From Acidobacteriota bacterium (GTDB lineage: Bacteria > Acidobacteriota > Blastocatellia > Pyrinomonadales > Pyrinomonadaceae): a stretch of DNA of 64,000 bases. Location: assembly GCA_020200235.1 (NCBI GenBank), contig JAIVJC010000134.1, positions 1 to 64,000 on the forward strand, given 5' to 3'. The notes below the pieces were generated by a model. It was given only the letters and a program-made list of their open reading frames with translations. It did no database searches and was not told where the DNA came from. The first letter of the stretch is position 1, and each line of letters opens with the position of its first letter. This document shows, in pieces, positions 51,477 through 61,238 of this stretch. The position numbers and the translations under genes were made by a program.

Positions 51477-53333
51477 ATGAGACGGGAAAATTCTAGTCCG
51501 CTTCCTTCCGCGCAGAGCCGCACGCTCCGACACGTCGCGCGCCTGCTATTGCTCGCCGTCATCGCCTGCGGGGCGGCTTCGTCAGCGGCGGCGCAGGGAG
51601 GCGATCAGTTCCGCGTCGACTACACGGTCGAGGTCGCGAGCACGAGCCCTCCCCTCTTCCACGTCACGGCGGACGTGAAGAATTTGCGCGACTCTCAACT
51701 CGATCTCTCGCTCCCGACGTGGACGCCGGGCTGGTACACGGTCGAGAACTACGCGAAGAACATCCTGCGCTTCAAGGTGACGGGCTCGACGGGCAAGCCG
51801 CTCTCGCACCGGATGACGAGGAAGCAGACGTGGCGCGTCTTCGCCGGCGATCACAAGCAGATCAGGATCGAGTTCGACTACTTCGCCAACGTGCTCGCCC
51901 TGAATCAGGCGAAGATCACGAAGGACTACGCCTTCTTCACCGGCACGCAGTTGTTCCTGGAGCCGGTCGGTCACCGCGCGAGCCCCTCGTCGGTGCGCTT
52001 CAAAGTCCCCGAAGGCTGGCAGCTCGTGTCCTCGCTCAAGGAGACGGGCGAGCCCTTCGTCTTCACCGCGCCCGACTACGACACGCTCGTCGATTCGCCG
52101 ACCGAGATGGGGCGCTTCGACGTGGTGCGCTTCGAGGTCGAGGGCAAGCCGCACCTCTTCGTCTCCACGCCCGCGGGCGCGTTCCCCAAGGAGAAGGGCG
52201 AGCGGCTCGCGCCGATGCTCGCGAAGATCGTCGAAGCCCAGCGCGCCGTCTTCAATGATCTGCCCTACGAGAAGTACGTCTACTTCTACTTCTTCGCGCC
52301 GGCGGAGTCGAACGCGGACGGCGGGCTGGAGCACAACAACTCGCACGTCGCCGTCGGCGTGGGCTCGCGCAACCCCGAGCCCGAGCAGTTGACGGGGCTC
52401 GCCTCGCACGAGTTCTTCCACACGTGGAACGTCAAGCGGCTGCGCCCCGCCGAGATGTGGCCCTACGACTACTCGCGCGAGCAGGAGACGCCCTCGCTCT
52501 GGGTCTCCGAGGGCTTCACGAACTACTACGGCTCGCTCTCGAACTACCGCGCGTCCTTGCGCCGGAAGGAAGAGTTCCTGCAGTCGGTCGCGGGCGCGGC
52601 GGGCGGCGTCGAAGGCAACGACGCGCGCGGATACATCTCGCCCTCGGACGCGTCCACCTCGACCTGGCTCTGCTACGACACGCCCTGCGTCTTCCAAATC
52701 TCCTACTACACGCAGGGGCAGAACCTCGGCGCGCTCCTCGACCTCTCGATCCGCCACGACACGGCGGGCGCGCGCAGCCTCGACGACGTGATGCGCACGC
52801 TCTACGCCGACTTCTACAAGCGCGGGCGCGGCTTCACCGCCGAAGACTTCCTCAACGCCTTCGGCAAGCTCGCCGGACGCGACTACCGAGACTTCTTCCG
52901 CGCTTACGTGACGGGCACGGAAGTGCCGCCCTACGATCAGATTTTCGGCTACGCGGGCTACCGGCTGGAGAAGTCCGCGCGCAAGGTGCCTTACCTCGGC
53001 GTCAGCTTCAACGCCACCGAGCAGGGCCTGGAGGTGACGGACATCGCCCCGGACGCGGCAGCCGCGCGCGCGGGCGTCCTGAAGGGCGACGTGGTCACCT
53101 CGCTCGACGAGAAGCCCCTGCGCGCCGCGCCCGGCGGCGAGTTCTCGCTCACGAGCCTCTTGCAGGGGAAGATCGATCAGACCGTCAAACTCGTCGTCAA
53201 ACGCGGCGCGGAGGAGAAGACGCTCGAGGCGAAGGTCGGCTCACGCGAGCTGGCGGACTCACACAATGTCAACTGCCTGCCTCCGGCTCGCGACCGCCGA
53301 GCAGCAGGTAGGTGTAGAGCGCGACGCCGGTGA
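51477..53333 (+). CDS. M61-family metallopeptidase with PDZ domain
   Basis: GLEHNNSHVAVG, LASHEFFHTWNVKRLRPAEMWPYDYSREQETPSLWVSEGFTNYYG; PDZ PYLGVSFNATEQGLEVTDIAPDAAAARAGV. Confidence 0.95.
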   Translation: MRRENSSPLPSAQSRTLRHVARLLLLAVIACGAASSAAAQGGDQFRVDYTVEVASTSPPLFHVTADVKNLRDSQLDLSLPTWTPGWYTVENYAKNILRFKVTGSTGKPLSHRMTRKQTWRVFAGDHKQIRIEFDYFANVLALNQAKITKDYAFFTGTQLFLEPVGHRASPSSVRFKVPEGWQLVSSLKETGEPFVFTAPDYDTLVDSPTEMGRFDVVRFEVEGKPHLFVSTPAGAFPKEKGERLAPMLAKIVEAQRAVFNDLPYEKYVYFYFFAPAESNADGGLEHNNSHVAVGVGSRNPEPEQLTGLASHEFFHTWNVKRLRPAEMWPYDYSREQETPSLWVSEGFTNYYGSLSNYRASLRRKEEFLQSVAGAAGGVEGNDARGYISPSDASTSTWLCYDTPCVFQISYYTQGQNLGALLDLSIRHDTAGARSLDDVMRTLYADFYKRGRGFTAEDFLNAFGKLAGRDYRDFFRAYVTGTEVPPYDQIFGYAGYRLEKSARKVPYLGVSFNATEQGLEVTDIAPDAAAARAGVLKGDVVTSLDEKPLRAAPGGEFSLTSLLQGKIDQTVKLVVKRGAEEKTLEAKVGSRELADSHNVNCLPPARDRRAAGRCRARRR

Positions 53334-54237
53334 TGGCGGCGGTGGCGTACTTGAAGGCGGGGCTGATGGGCGCGGGCGAGATGAAGCCCTCGATGATCCC
53401 GGCGACGACGAGGAGCGGGATGCACCCGACGATCAGGTGAGCCGCGTCGCGACCGCGCAGGCGCAGCGCGTCGAAGCGCGAGAGATCGCCGGGCGCGAGG
53501 ATCGCCGTGCCCACCAGGAGCCCCGCGCCGCCCGCGATGAAGATGCACGAGAGCTCGATCACGCCGTGCCCGACCATGAAGGTGACGAGATCGCCGCCGA
53601 ACCCGGCGCGGTAGGTGAGCGCGAGCACCGCGCCGATGTTGAGACCGTTGAACGCCATCACGAGGAGCGTGCCGACGCCGAGCATCGCGCCCGTGGCGAA
53701 GGCGTTGAACATCACCTGGATGTTGTTCGTCATGATCGCCGCGCCGCCGATCTGGTTCGCCTTGTTCAGAGACTCCCACCAGTGCGTGCCGGAGCTGATC
53801 GTGTCGCGCATGGCGTAGTCGATGCCGACCACCTCGGAGAAGTCGGCGTCGTGCCACGTCCCGTAGAAGCCCGCGACCCCGAAGGCGAGGCAGAAGGCGA
53901 ACGCGGTGGCGGTGTAGCGCCACGTGCGGCGGAAGGTGCGCGGGAAGTCGCGCATGAAGAAGCGGCGCAGGCGCTTGCCGCCCTCCATCGCCTCCGTGCG
54001 GTAGATGCGGCCGTGCGCGCGTATGACGAGGCTGTTGAGGTAATTGACCAGACGCGGATCGCGCGACTCGGCGCGCGCGATTGCCAAGTCGGACGACGTG
54101 CGCCGGTAGATGCGCCCCAGCTCGCGCACCTCCTCGCGGTGGAGGCGTCGCAGGGACATCTCGTCCAGGAGCCGCAGCAACTCTTCCAGACGCTGCCACG
54201 CGCTCTTGCGCTCGTTGATGAACCGGTCAGTGGGCAT
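53269..54237 (-). CDS. Stage II sporulation protein M-like (SpoIIM/DUF95) membrane protein
   Basis: RFINERKSAWQRLEELLRLLD, NNIQVMFNAFATGAMLGVGTLLVMAFNGLNIGAVLALTYRAGFGGDLVTFMVGHGVIELSCIFIAGGAGLLVG. Confidence 0.93.
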   Translation of the reverse strand: MPTDRFINERKSAWQRLEELLRLLDEMSLRRLHREEVRELGRIYRRTSSDLAIARAESRDPRLVNYLNSLVIRAHGRIYRTEAMEGGKRLRRFFMRDFPRTFRRTWRYTATAFAFCLAFGVAGFYGTWHDADFSEVVGIDYAMRDTISSGTHWWESLNKANQIGGAAIMTNNIQVMFNAFATGAMLGVGTLLVMAFNGLNIGAVLALTYRAGFGGDLVTFMVGHGVIELSCIFIAGGAGLLVGTAILAPGDLSRFDALRLRGRDAAHLIVGCIPLLVVAGIIEGFISPAPISPAFKYATAAITGVALYTYLLLGGREPEAGS

Positions 54238-54312
54238 GAGACGATGCAGTGCATCCGCACTTCAGTGTCGAACGCAGACGACTCTACACAGCGCGTCGTT
54301 GGAATGACAAGA

Positions 54313-55245
54313 TCAAACGTCCAGTTCGAGGTGACCGCCGCCGACGAAGCGGCAGCGACCGCCGACGCGCACGCGCGTGATCGTCGCGCCCTCGTGCGCG
54401 ATGCGGATGCGGATGAAGCTCGGTCGCCCTATCTCGATCCCCTGCTCGCTCGTCACGTCCAACTCGCCGCCGGAAGACGCGACGACGCCGTGGCGCAGGA
54501 GGTAGCAGCCGAGGGGACCGCTCGCGCCGCCCGTCGCCGGGTCTTCCGCGACGCCCAGGCCCGGCGCGAACATCCGGCTGTGCACGCCCGATCCGTCGAA
54601 CTCCGTCTCCGTCGTGAAGACGAAGACCTCGTGCGGCAGCCCGCCGAGGACGCGCTCGATCATGTCGATGCGCGGTCGCGCGCGCCGCGCGGCGTCCAGA
54701 CTCTTCAGCGGCACGTAGAGGAAGGGCACGCCGCACGAGACGATCTCGACGGGGAAGCGTCCGTCTATGTCCGACTGCTCGAGCGAGATCATCGCGGCGA
54801 CCGCCGCCTCGTCCTCGACGCGCTCGCCGAAGGTCGGGAGCGGCTGGCTCATCTCGATGAAGTCCGCCGCGCCGTCCTTCCATCCGACGCGGACGGGGAT
54901 CGTGCCGACGCCCTCTTCGAGCCGGATCGTCGTCGCGCCCGCGTCGTCGTCGTCCCGCCCCGGTGATTCGATCATGCGCTCGCGCGCGAGGATGAAGGTC
55001 GTGCCGACCGTCGGGTGCCCAGCCATCGGCAGCTCCCGCGCGGGCGTGAAGATGCGCACGCGGAAATGGTTCGCGTCGTCTTCGGGCGGGAGCACGAAAG
55101 TCGTCTCGGAGAGGTTCATCTCCTTGGCGATCTGTTGCATCAGCTCGTCCGAGAGCCCCGCGCCGTCCGTGAAGACCGCCAGAGGGTTCCCGCCGAACTG
55201 CCGATCTGTAAACACATCTACCAGATGATAACGAAGTTTCTTCAT
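54313..55245 (-). CDS. PhzF-family isomerase/epimerase
   Basis: YHLVDVFTDRQFGGNPLAVFTDGAGLSDELMQQIAKEMNLSETTFVLPP, ELPMAGHPTVGTTFILA, EDPATGGASGPLGCYLL. Confidence 0.95.
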   Translation of the reverse strand: MKKLRYHLVDVFTDRQFGGNPLAVFTDGAGLSDELMQQIAKEMNLSETTFVLPPEDDANHFRVRIFTPARELPMAGHPTVGTTFILARERMIESPGRDDDDAGATTIRLEEGVGTIPVRVGWKDGAADFIEMSQPLPTFGERVEDEAAVAAMISLEQSDIDGRFPVEIVSCGVPFLYVPLKSLDAARRARPRIDMIERVLGGLPHEVFVFTTETEFDGSGVHSRMFAPGLGVAEDPATGGASGPLGCYLLRHGVVASSGGELDVTSEQGIEIGRPSFIRIRIAHEGATITRVRVGGRCRFVGGGHLELDV

Positions 55246-55258
55246 CCGCTTTCCTTGT

Positions 55259-55313
55259 GCGCCTCTGCGACTCCAGCGTGAGAAAAATTTTCACGCTGGA
55301 GTCGCAGAGGCGC
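55259..55313. repeat. 23-bp perfect hairpin, 9-nt loop
   Basis: gcgcctctgcgactccagcgtga-gaaaaattt-tcacgctggagtcgcagaggcgc. Confidence 0.95.
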
Positions 55314-55320
55314 GAAGAGA

Positions 55321-56520
55321 CTACAAACTATCGAGCGCGCGACCGAAGTCTTTGATCAGGTCAGCCTCGTCCTCGATGCCGACGGAGACGCGCACGAGGC
55401 TGTCGCCGACGCCCATCGCCCGCCGCTGCTCGGCGGTCAGAGCCTTCGCCCACATCGCCGCCGGGTGGACGAGCAGCGTCTCGTAGCCGCCGAGGCTCGC
55501 GGCGTAGACGCCGATCCTGAGCGACGCGATGAAGCGCTCCGCCGCCTCGTAGCCGCCGCGCAGCTCCACGCTCAGGACGCCCGTGAACCCGCTCATCTGT
55601 CGGCGCGCCAGCTCGTGCTGCGGGTGCGACTCCAAGCCGGGGTAGAAGACGCGCTCGACCTTCGCGTGGCTTTCGAGGAAGCGCGCGAGCGCGAGCGCGT
55701 TCCGGTTGTGCCGCTCGACTCTCAAGCCCATCGTGCGCAAACCCCGCAGCAGCAGCCACGAGTCGAAGGGACTTAATGACGCCCCCGCCACGAGCCCGAA
55801 CCTCCACGCGCGCCCGATTAACTCACTCGATCCGACGACGAGCCCCGCCGTCACGTCGTGATGACCGCCGATGTACTTCGTCGCGCTGTGGACGACGACA
55901 TCAATTCCAAGCTCGATCGGTCGCTGGTTGACGGGCGTGGCGAAGGTGTTGTCGCACATCGTCACGACATTGCGCGCGCGCGCGACTTCAGCGACCGCGC
56001 GCAGGTCTGTCAGAGTCATCAGCGGGTTCGTCGGCGTCTCCGTGTAGACGAGCTTCGTGTTCGGTCGCATCGCGCGCGCGAAGTTTTCCGGATCGGTGTT
56101 GTCGACGAAGGTGCGCTCCATGCCCCAGCGCGGCAGGAGGTTTTCGAACATCGACAGAGTGTTGCCGTAGAGGCTGCGCTGCGCGACGACGTGATCGCCC
56201 TTTTCCAGCAGCGACATCGCGGCGGTGAAGATCGCGCCCATGCCCGATCCCGTGACGAACGCCGCCTCGCCGCCTTCGAGCGAAGCCGCGAGCCGCTCGA
56301 CCTGCGCGTGCGTCGGGTTGCCGTAGCGCGTGTAGAACTCCGAGGGGTGGACGGAGGTCGCCAGCCCGACGAAGTGTTCGGGCGAGTCCGCGCTGAACGT
56401 GGAGGTCTGCCAGATGGGTGGCGCGACCGAGTGCGTCGCGTTGAGGTCGCGGTCGCCGTGCGCGAGCCGCGTCTGCAAGCCCTCCCACACGTCGTGGTCG
56501 TCCCTTTTCTCGTCGCTCAT
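55321..56520 (-). CDS. Cys/Met metabolism PLP-dependent enzyme (cystathionine gamma-synthase/lyase-like)
   Basis: [84 protein letters not shown]; start at ATG 56520. Confidence 0.93.
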   Translation of the reverse strand: MSDEKRDDHDVWEGLQTRLAHGDRDLNATHSVAPPIWQTSTFSADSPEHFVGLATSVHPSEFYTRYGNPTHAQVERLAASLEGGEAAFVTGSGMGAIFTAAMSLLEKGDHVVAQRSLYGNTLSMFENLLPRWGMERTFVDNTDPENFARAMRPNTKLVYTETPTNPLMTLTDLRAVAEVARARNVVTMCDNTFATPVNQRPIELGIDVVVHSATKYIGGHHDVTAGLVVGSSELIGRAWRFGLVAGASLSPFDSWLLLRGLRTMGLRVERHNRNALALARFLESHAKVERVFYPGLESHPQHELARRQMSGFTGVLSVELRGGYEAAERFIASLRIGVYAASLGGYETLLVHPAAMWAKALTAEQRRAMGVGDSLVRVSVGIEDEADLIKDFGRALDSL

Positions 56521-56657
56521 GCTCTCTTTTCCTTTCAGCCGCGCCCCACGCGTCGTCAGCAACGCGCCGCAGCGAATGTTATACTTGCCGCGCCCTCGTT
56601 TCGGAAAGAGCCAATTTCGCGGTGGCACATTGTCCGCGACTTACGGCGGCGGTAACG

Positions 56658-58139
56658 ATGGACTTCACGAAACTCAGTCTGAAACGCGACAGCTCGGAGC
56701 CGCTCTACCTGCAACTGCTCGCCGCGCTCGAAGGGGCGGTGCGCGAGGGCGCGCTCGACGCGGGCGAGCGCCTGCCGTCGGAGCGCGAGCTGGCGTCGCG
56801 GCTCGGCTTGAGCCGCACGACCGTGGCGGGCGCGTACCGCGAGCTGGAGGCGCGCGGGCTCGTGCGCAGCCACGTCGGGCGCGGCACGTTCGTCTGCGCC
56901 ACGCCCGAGGCGGCGGACGCGCCCTTCGCGTGGCGCGGCAAGGTCTCGGCGTCGGTCGCCTACTTCGGCTACAGCCATGGCTTGCGCCACCTCATGCTCA
57001 GCGGCTTGAGCCCCGGCGTCATCTCCTTCGCCGCGGGCGCGCCCGCCTTCGAGTGCTTCCCCATCGAAGACTACCTGCGCTTCACCGAGCACGCGCTGCG
57101 CCGCCACGCCTCCGTCGCGCTCGGCATCGCGCCGACCGAGGGGCAGCCGCGCCTGCGCCGCGCCGTCGGCGAGCGCTTCAACACGAAGGCGGAGCGCGTC
57201 CTCATCCTCTCGGGATCGCAGCAGGGCATCGATCTGATCGCGCGCTGCCTGATCGACGCGGGCGACTACGTCGTCGTCGACCGCCCCGGCTACGTCGGCG
57301 CGATCCAGACCTTCCGCGCGGCGGGCGCGAACCTCGTCGGCTGGGACACCGCGCGCGCGAGCCTCGACGAGTTGGAAGACCTGCTCGTGCGCTACCGCCC
57401 GAAACTGATCTACACCGATCCGACCTTCCAGAACCCGACGGGCCGCGTGATGAGTCTGAGGGAGCGGCAGGACCTGCTGAAGCTCGCCGCGCGCTACCAC
57501 ACGCCCGTCGTCGAAGACGATCCGTGGAGCGAGACTTATCTCGACGCGGCGCCGCCCCCGCCGCCGCTCTATCACCTGGACGCGCACAACATCGTCATCC
57601 ACCTCGGCACGTTCTCGAAGACGCTCGCGCCGGGCTTGCGCCTCGGCTGGCTCGCCGCCTCCGAGTACATCGTCGATCAGCTCGCGCTCATCAAGCAGCA
57701 CGAGAACCTGTTCACCGAGGGCTTGGGGCAGTTCGTCATCGCGGATTTCTTAACGAGCGGTCGCTACGACGCGCACATGGACGCGCTGCGCAGGGAGCAC
57801 GCGCGCAAGCGCGACCTGATGCGGCGCGCGCTGGAAAAGTACGCGCGACCGCACGGGCTCACGTTTAACCAGCCGCGCGGCGGGCTTCACTTCTGGTGCC
57901 GGCTGCCGCGCGGGCTCGAAGCGCGCGCCGTGCTGGAAGCCGCCGTCACGGAGGGCGTGGCGTTCGCGCCCGGCGAGATGTTCTACCCGGACGCGGCGGG
58001 CAGGGACGAGTTGCGCCTGTGCTTCTCGTCGGCGCCCGCCGAGAGGATCGAGGAGGGCGTCGCGCGCTTCGAGCGTGCGCTCGCCGTCGCCGCGTCTTCG
58101 ACGCCGCGGCGCGGGCAGATGAACGTGCCGGTCGTGTGA
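56658..58139 (+). CDS. MocR-type GntR regulator/aminotransferase fusion
   Basis: GntR HTH (PLYLQLLAALEGAVREGALDAGERLPSERELASRLGLSRTTVAGAYRELEARGLV) plus class I aminotransferase fold (TFSKTLAPGLRLGW). Confidence 0.93.
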   Translation: MDFTKLSLKRDSSEPLYLQLLAALEGAVREGALDAGERLPSERELASRLGLSRTTVAGAYRELEARGLVRSHVGRGTFVCATPEAADAPFAWRGKVSASVAYFGYSHGLRHLMLSGLSPGVISFAAGAPAFECFPIEDYLRFTEHALRRHASVALGIAPTEGQPRLRRAVGERFNTKAERVLILSGSQQGIDLIARCLIDAGDYVVVDRPGYVGAIQTFRAAGANLVGWDTARASLDELEDLLVRYRPKLIYTDPTFQNPTGRVMSLRERQDLLKLAARYHTPVVEDDPWSETYLDAAPPPPPLYHLDAHNIVIHLGTFSKTLAPGLRLGWLAASEYIVDQLALIKQHENLFTEGLGQFVIADFLTSGRYDAHMDALRREHARKRDLMRRALEKYARPHGLTFNQPRGGLHFWCRLPRGLEARAVLEAAVTEGVAFAPGEMFYPDAAGRDELRLCFSSAPAERIEEGVARFERALAVAASSTPRRGQMNVPVV

Positions 58140-58165
58140 GCGGGGCGGTCGTCGTAGGGAGTCGC

Positions 58166-59782
58166 GTGGAAAAAATCGTCGAGTGCGTGCCGAACTTCAG
58201 CGAGGGTCGCCGATCCGACGTGGTCGCGCGCCTCGTCGCGGCGGTCGACGCGGTCGAAGGCGTCGCGGTGCTCGGCACGCACGCGGACGCGGATCACAAC
58301 CGATCCGTGATCACCTTCGTCGGCGAGCCGCAACGGGTCGTCGAAGCCGCGCTGCGCGCGGCGCGCGTGGCTGTCGAGGCCATCGATCTGCGCGGGCACG
58401 CGGGGCAGCACCCGAGGGTCGGCGCGTTGGACGTGCTGCCGTTCGTGCCCGTGCGCGGCGTGACGTTGGAAGAGTGCGTCGGGCTCGCGCACGAGGCGGG
58501 CGGGCGGCTGTGGGACGAACTGAAAGTTCCCGTCTACTTCTACGAGAGCGCGGCGCGCAAGCCCGACCGCGTGAACCTTGAGGACGTGCGGCGCAAGGGC
58601 TTCGAGCAGTTGCGCGAAGAGATCGGCGTGATGCCGGAGCGCGCGCCGGACGTGGGCGGCGCGCGGCTGCACGAGTCGGCGGGCGCATCAATCGTCGGCG
58701 CGCGCTCGTTCCTCATCGCTTACAACGTGAATTTGAACACGGGCGATCAGCGGATCGCGCGCCGCGTCGCGCGGGCCGTGCGCGGTCGCGACGGCGGCTT
58801 GCGCTACCTGAAGGCGCTCGGCTTCGCGCTGCCGGAGCGGGGCTTGACGCAGGTCTCGATGAACCTCGTGCGCTTCGAGAGGACGACGCTGCACCACGCC
58901 TTCGAGGCGGTGAGGAGGGAAGCCGCGCGCTGGGGCGTCTCGGTCGCGGGCAGCGAGATCGTCGGGCTCGTGCCGCAAGCCGCGCTCGACCGCGCCGCCG
59001 ACTATTTCCTGCGCGTCGAAAACTTCTCGCCCGAACTCGTCCTCGAAAACCGCATCGCCGCCGCACTCGCGCGCAAAGCTTCCGCGACCGCGGGCGCGGT
59101 CGACGAGGAGGCTGCGGAGAAAGTTGAGAAGGTCGCATTGCAACTCGAACGCGAGGCTCAGCCCGCGCCGCCGCAGGTTCAGCCCGCGGTGTCGCGTCAA
59201 CTCGTCGGCGACGTGGCGGGCGGCGGGGCGGCGGCGGCGCAGGCGGCTGTCGTCGCGGCGGCGCTCGGCGAGATGGTGGCGCGCCTGGTCGAGCGCAAGG
59301 CGGGGCAGGAGGACGCGAGCCGCGAGGCGCGCGAGGCTCTACAGGAGTTGGGCGAGTTGCGCGCGCGGCTCGCGGACGCAGCCGACGAGGACGAAGCCGC
59401 GTTCGCCGAAGTGCTCGCGGCGCGCAGGATGCCGCGCGCGGGCGACGAAGAGAGGCGGGAGCGCGAGGTCGCCGTCGAGTGGGCGCTCAAGGGCGCGGCG
59501 AACGTGCCGCTGGAGGTGGCGCGCCACGGCGTGCGCGTCGCGGAGATTCTGGAGACGCTCGCGGAGCTCGGCGATCCGGCGTGGCTCTCGGACGCGGGCG
59601 TCGGCGCGCAGCTCGCGCTCGCGGCGGTGGTCGGCGCGCGCTACAACGTGCTGGTGAACGTCGCGGAGGTTGAAGACGAGGAGTTCGCCGCCGAGCACCG
59701 CGCGCGCGCCGACGATCTGCTGGAGCGCGCCCGCGAGATCGCCGCGCGCGTCGAAGAGATGTTGACTGACTCGATCGGGTGA
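58166..59782 (+). CDS. ftcD: Bifunctional glutamate formimidoyltransferase/formimidoyltetrahydrofolate cyclodeaminase
   Basis: GTG start; VEKIVECVPNFSEGRRSDVV, DADHNRSVITFVGEP, RGHAGQHPRVGALDVLPFVPV; C-terminal cyclodeaminase-like helical domain. Confidence 0.92.
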   Translation: MEKIVECVPNFSEGRRSDVVARLVAAVDAVEGVAVLGTHADADHNRSVITFVGEPQRVVEAALRAARVAVEAIDLRGHAGQHPRVGALDVLPFVPVRGVTLEECVGLAHEAGGRLWDELKVPVYFYESAARKPDRVNLEDVRRKGFEQLREEIGVMPERAPDVGGARLHESAGASIVGARSFLIAYNVNLNTGDQRIARRVARAVRGRDGGLRYLKALGFALPERGLTQVSMNLVRFERTTLHHAFEAVRREAARWGVSVAGSEIVGLVPQAALDRAADYFLRVENFSPELVLENRIAAALARKASATAGAVDEEAAEKVEKVALQLEREAQPAPPQVQPAVSRQLVGDVAGGGAAAAQAAVVAAALGEMVARLVERKAGQEDASREAREALQELGELRARLADAADEDEAAFAEVLAARRMPRAGDEERREREVAVEWALKGAANVPLEVARHGVRVAEILETLAELGDPAWLSDAGVGAQLALAAVVGARYNVLVNVAEVEDEEFAAEHRARADDLLERAREIAARVEEMLTDSIG

Positions 59783-59787
59783 GAGAG

Positions 59788-60114
59788 ATGACGAACGGCG
59801 GACACGAGGGCAACGGTCGGGAGCGCAGGGAGGACGAGCGGGCGCGCGTCTCGCTCGAAGCGTGGTGGGAGGGGATGACGGGCAGGCACGAGGCGCGCGT
59901 CTCCGACATCTCGATGGGGGGCTGCTTCATCGACACGCAGGGCGCGGCGGGGTTGGGCGAGCTGATCGTCTTCGCGATCAGGAAGCCCGACGGCGGGTGG
60001 CTGGCGCTGCGCGGCGAGGTCGTCTCCGTCGATCCGCACACCGGCTTCAGCGTGGTCTACACTTTTCTGACCGACGAGGAGCAGCAGGAGCTGAAACGTC
60101 TCGGCACGATCTGA
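59788..60114 (+). CDS. PilZ-domain protein
   Basis: RREDERARVSLEAWWEGMTGRHEARVSDISMGGCFIDTQG. Confidence 0.85.
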   Translation: MTNGGHEGNGRERREDERARVSLEAWWEGMTGRHEARVSDISMGGCFIDTQGAAGLGELIVFAIRKPDGGWLALRGEVVSVDPHTGFSVVYTFLTDEEQQELKRLGTI

Positions 60115-60131
60115 CGCGCCAGGTTAACGCG

Positions 60132-60542
60132 CTAGCGGGCGCGCCCGCCGAAGTCGAGCCAGAGCAGCGCCGCCCCGAAGAAGCCGCAGCCCAGCGAGTC
60201 AAAGACGGTCCAGTAGAGCGGCATCCCCTCCGTGTGATCGATCAGGAAGAAGACGGGCGCGGCGAGCAGGAACGCGACGCCGTTGAGGATGACGAGCTTG
60301 CGGTAACGCTCGACGTCAGTGGCTAAGACAAACAAAGAGACGCCGTGCATCCCGTAGGCGTAGGACGCCTGCCGGATCATGAACATGAGCACCGCGCCGC
60401 GCGGCATCTCGCCCAAGCCCAGCCACTCGTGCGACGCCTCCATCCACGAGCGCGGCATCACGACCGCCCCGAACGCCAGCAGCTCGACCGCGCCCGCCAG
60501 CCTCAGCAGCCACGCCTGTAGTCGCCTGCGATCCATACTCAT
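60132..60542 (-). CDS. Small multipass membrane hypothetical protein
   Basis: Four hydrophobic segments from MSMDRRRLQAWLLRLAGAVELLAFGAVV. Confidence 0.7.
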   Translation of the reverse strand: MSMDRRRLQAWLLRLAGAVELLAFGAVVMPRSWMEASHEWLGLGEMPRGAVLMFMIRQASYAYGMHGVSLFVLATDVERYRKLVILNGVAFLLAAPVFFLIDHTEGMPLYWTVFDSLGCGFFGAALLWLDFGGRAR

Positions 60543-60791
60543 CACGGTGCCCCCCTTAGCAGCGACCATCACGCGGCGCGTCCCCCGACGACGGATTAGA
60601 GACGAGCGTCCGAAGCGAACCCGTCGAGGCGTCGGGTCGAACGAGTTGTTGGATTTCGTCCGACGCAACCGCGCGCACTTCTACGAATGAACGTGGTAGA
60701 GCGTCGCGCCGGGGATGTTGATGTTGAAAGACGAGCTGAGGGCGCGTCCGTTCGAAGCGCCCGTCGGGCGATGGTCGGTCGGCGCGCGAGC

Positions 60792-61193
60792 CTACTCGGC
60801 GACCGCTTCGGCGAATTGCTTCGTGTCGGTGTACTGCTGGAACCTGACTACTCTTCCTTCCCGCAGACTCCAGACGTGCGCGAACTGCGCGCGCACTTCC
60901 TTGCCCCTGACTTTGTGCTTCCCGCTGTAGGTGCCGAGCACCACGATCCGCTCGCCGGCATCAAGCCACTCCTCCGGCGTGACGGTGAATCCATCCCACT
61001 CGGACGCGAGCCGCATGAACACCCCTTCGAGCACCGCCTGCGGTCCGACGTAGGGGTTGCGATCCGCGTAGATGAAATTCTCCGCCTCGTTCCACTCGAT
61101 GCCCTGATCCATCTGACCGAGGACGGTCGGGACGTCGCCCCGACCGAACGCATCGTACAACCCCCTGACGACTTCGACATTCTCCCTCGACAT
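60792..61193 (-). CDS. SnoaL-like/NTF2-fold protein
   Basis: MSRENVEVVRGLYDAFGRGDVPTVLGQMDQGIEWNEAENFIYADRNPYVGPQAVLEGVFMRL. Confidence 0.88.
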   Translation of the reverse strand: MSRENVEVVRGLYDAFGRGDVPTVLGQMDQGIEWNEAENFIYADRNPYVGPQAVLEGVFMRLASEWDGFTVTPEEWLDAGERIVVLGTYSGKHKVRGKEVRAQFAHVWSLREGRVVRFQQYTDTKQFAEAVAE

Positions 61194-61238
61194 GGCAGCC
61201 TCCTCGAAGAAAGTGGGATACGCCGGCGGCGAAATCAA

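Noticed and set aside
53266-54966. 566-aa plus-strand ORF
   Set aside because: Antisense to SpoIIM and PhzF genes that have clear family motifs.
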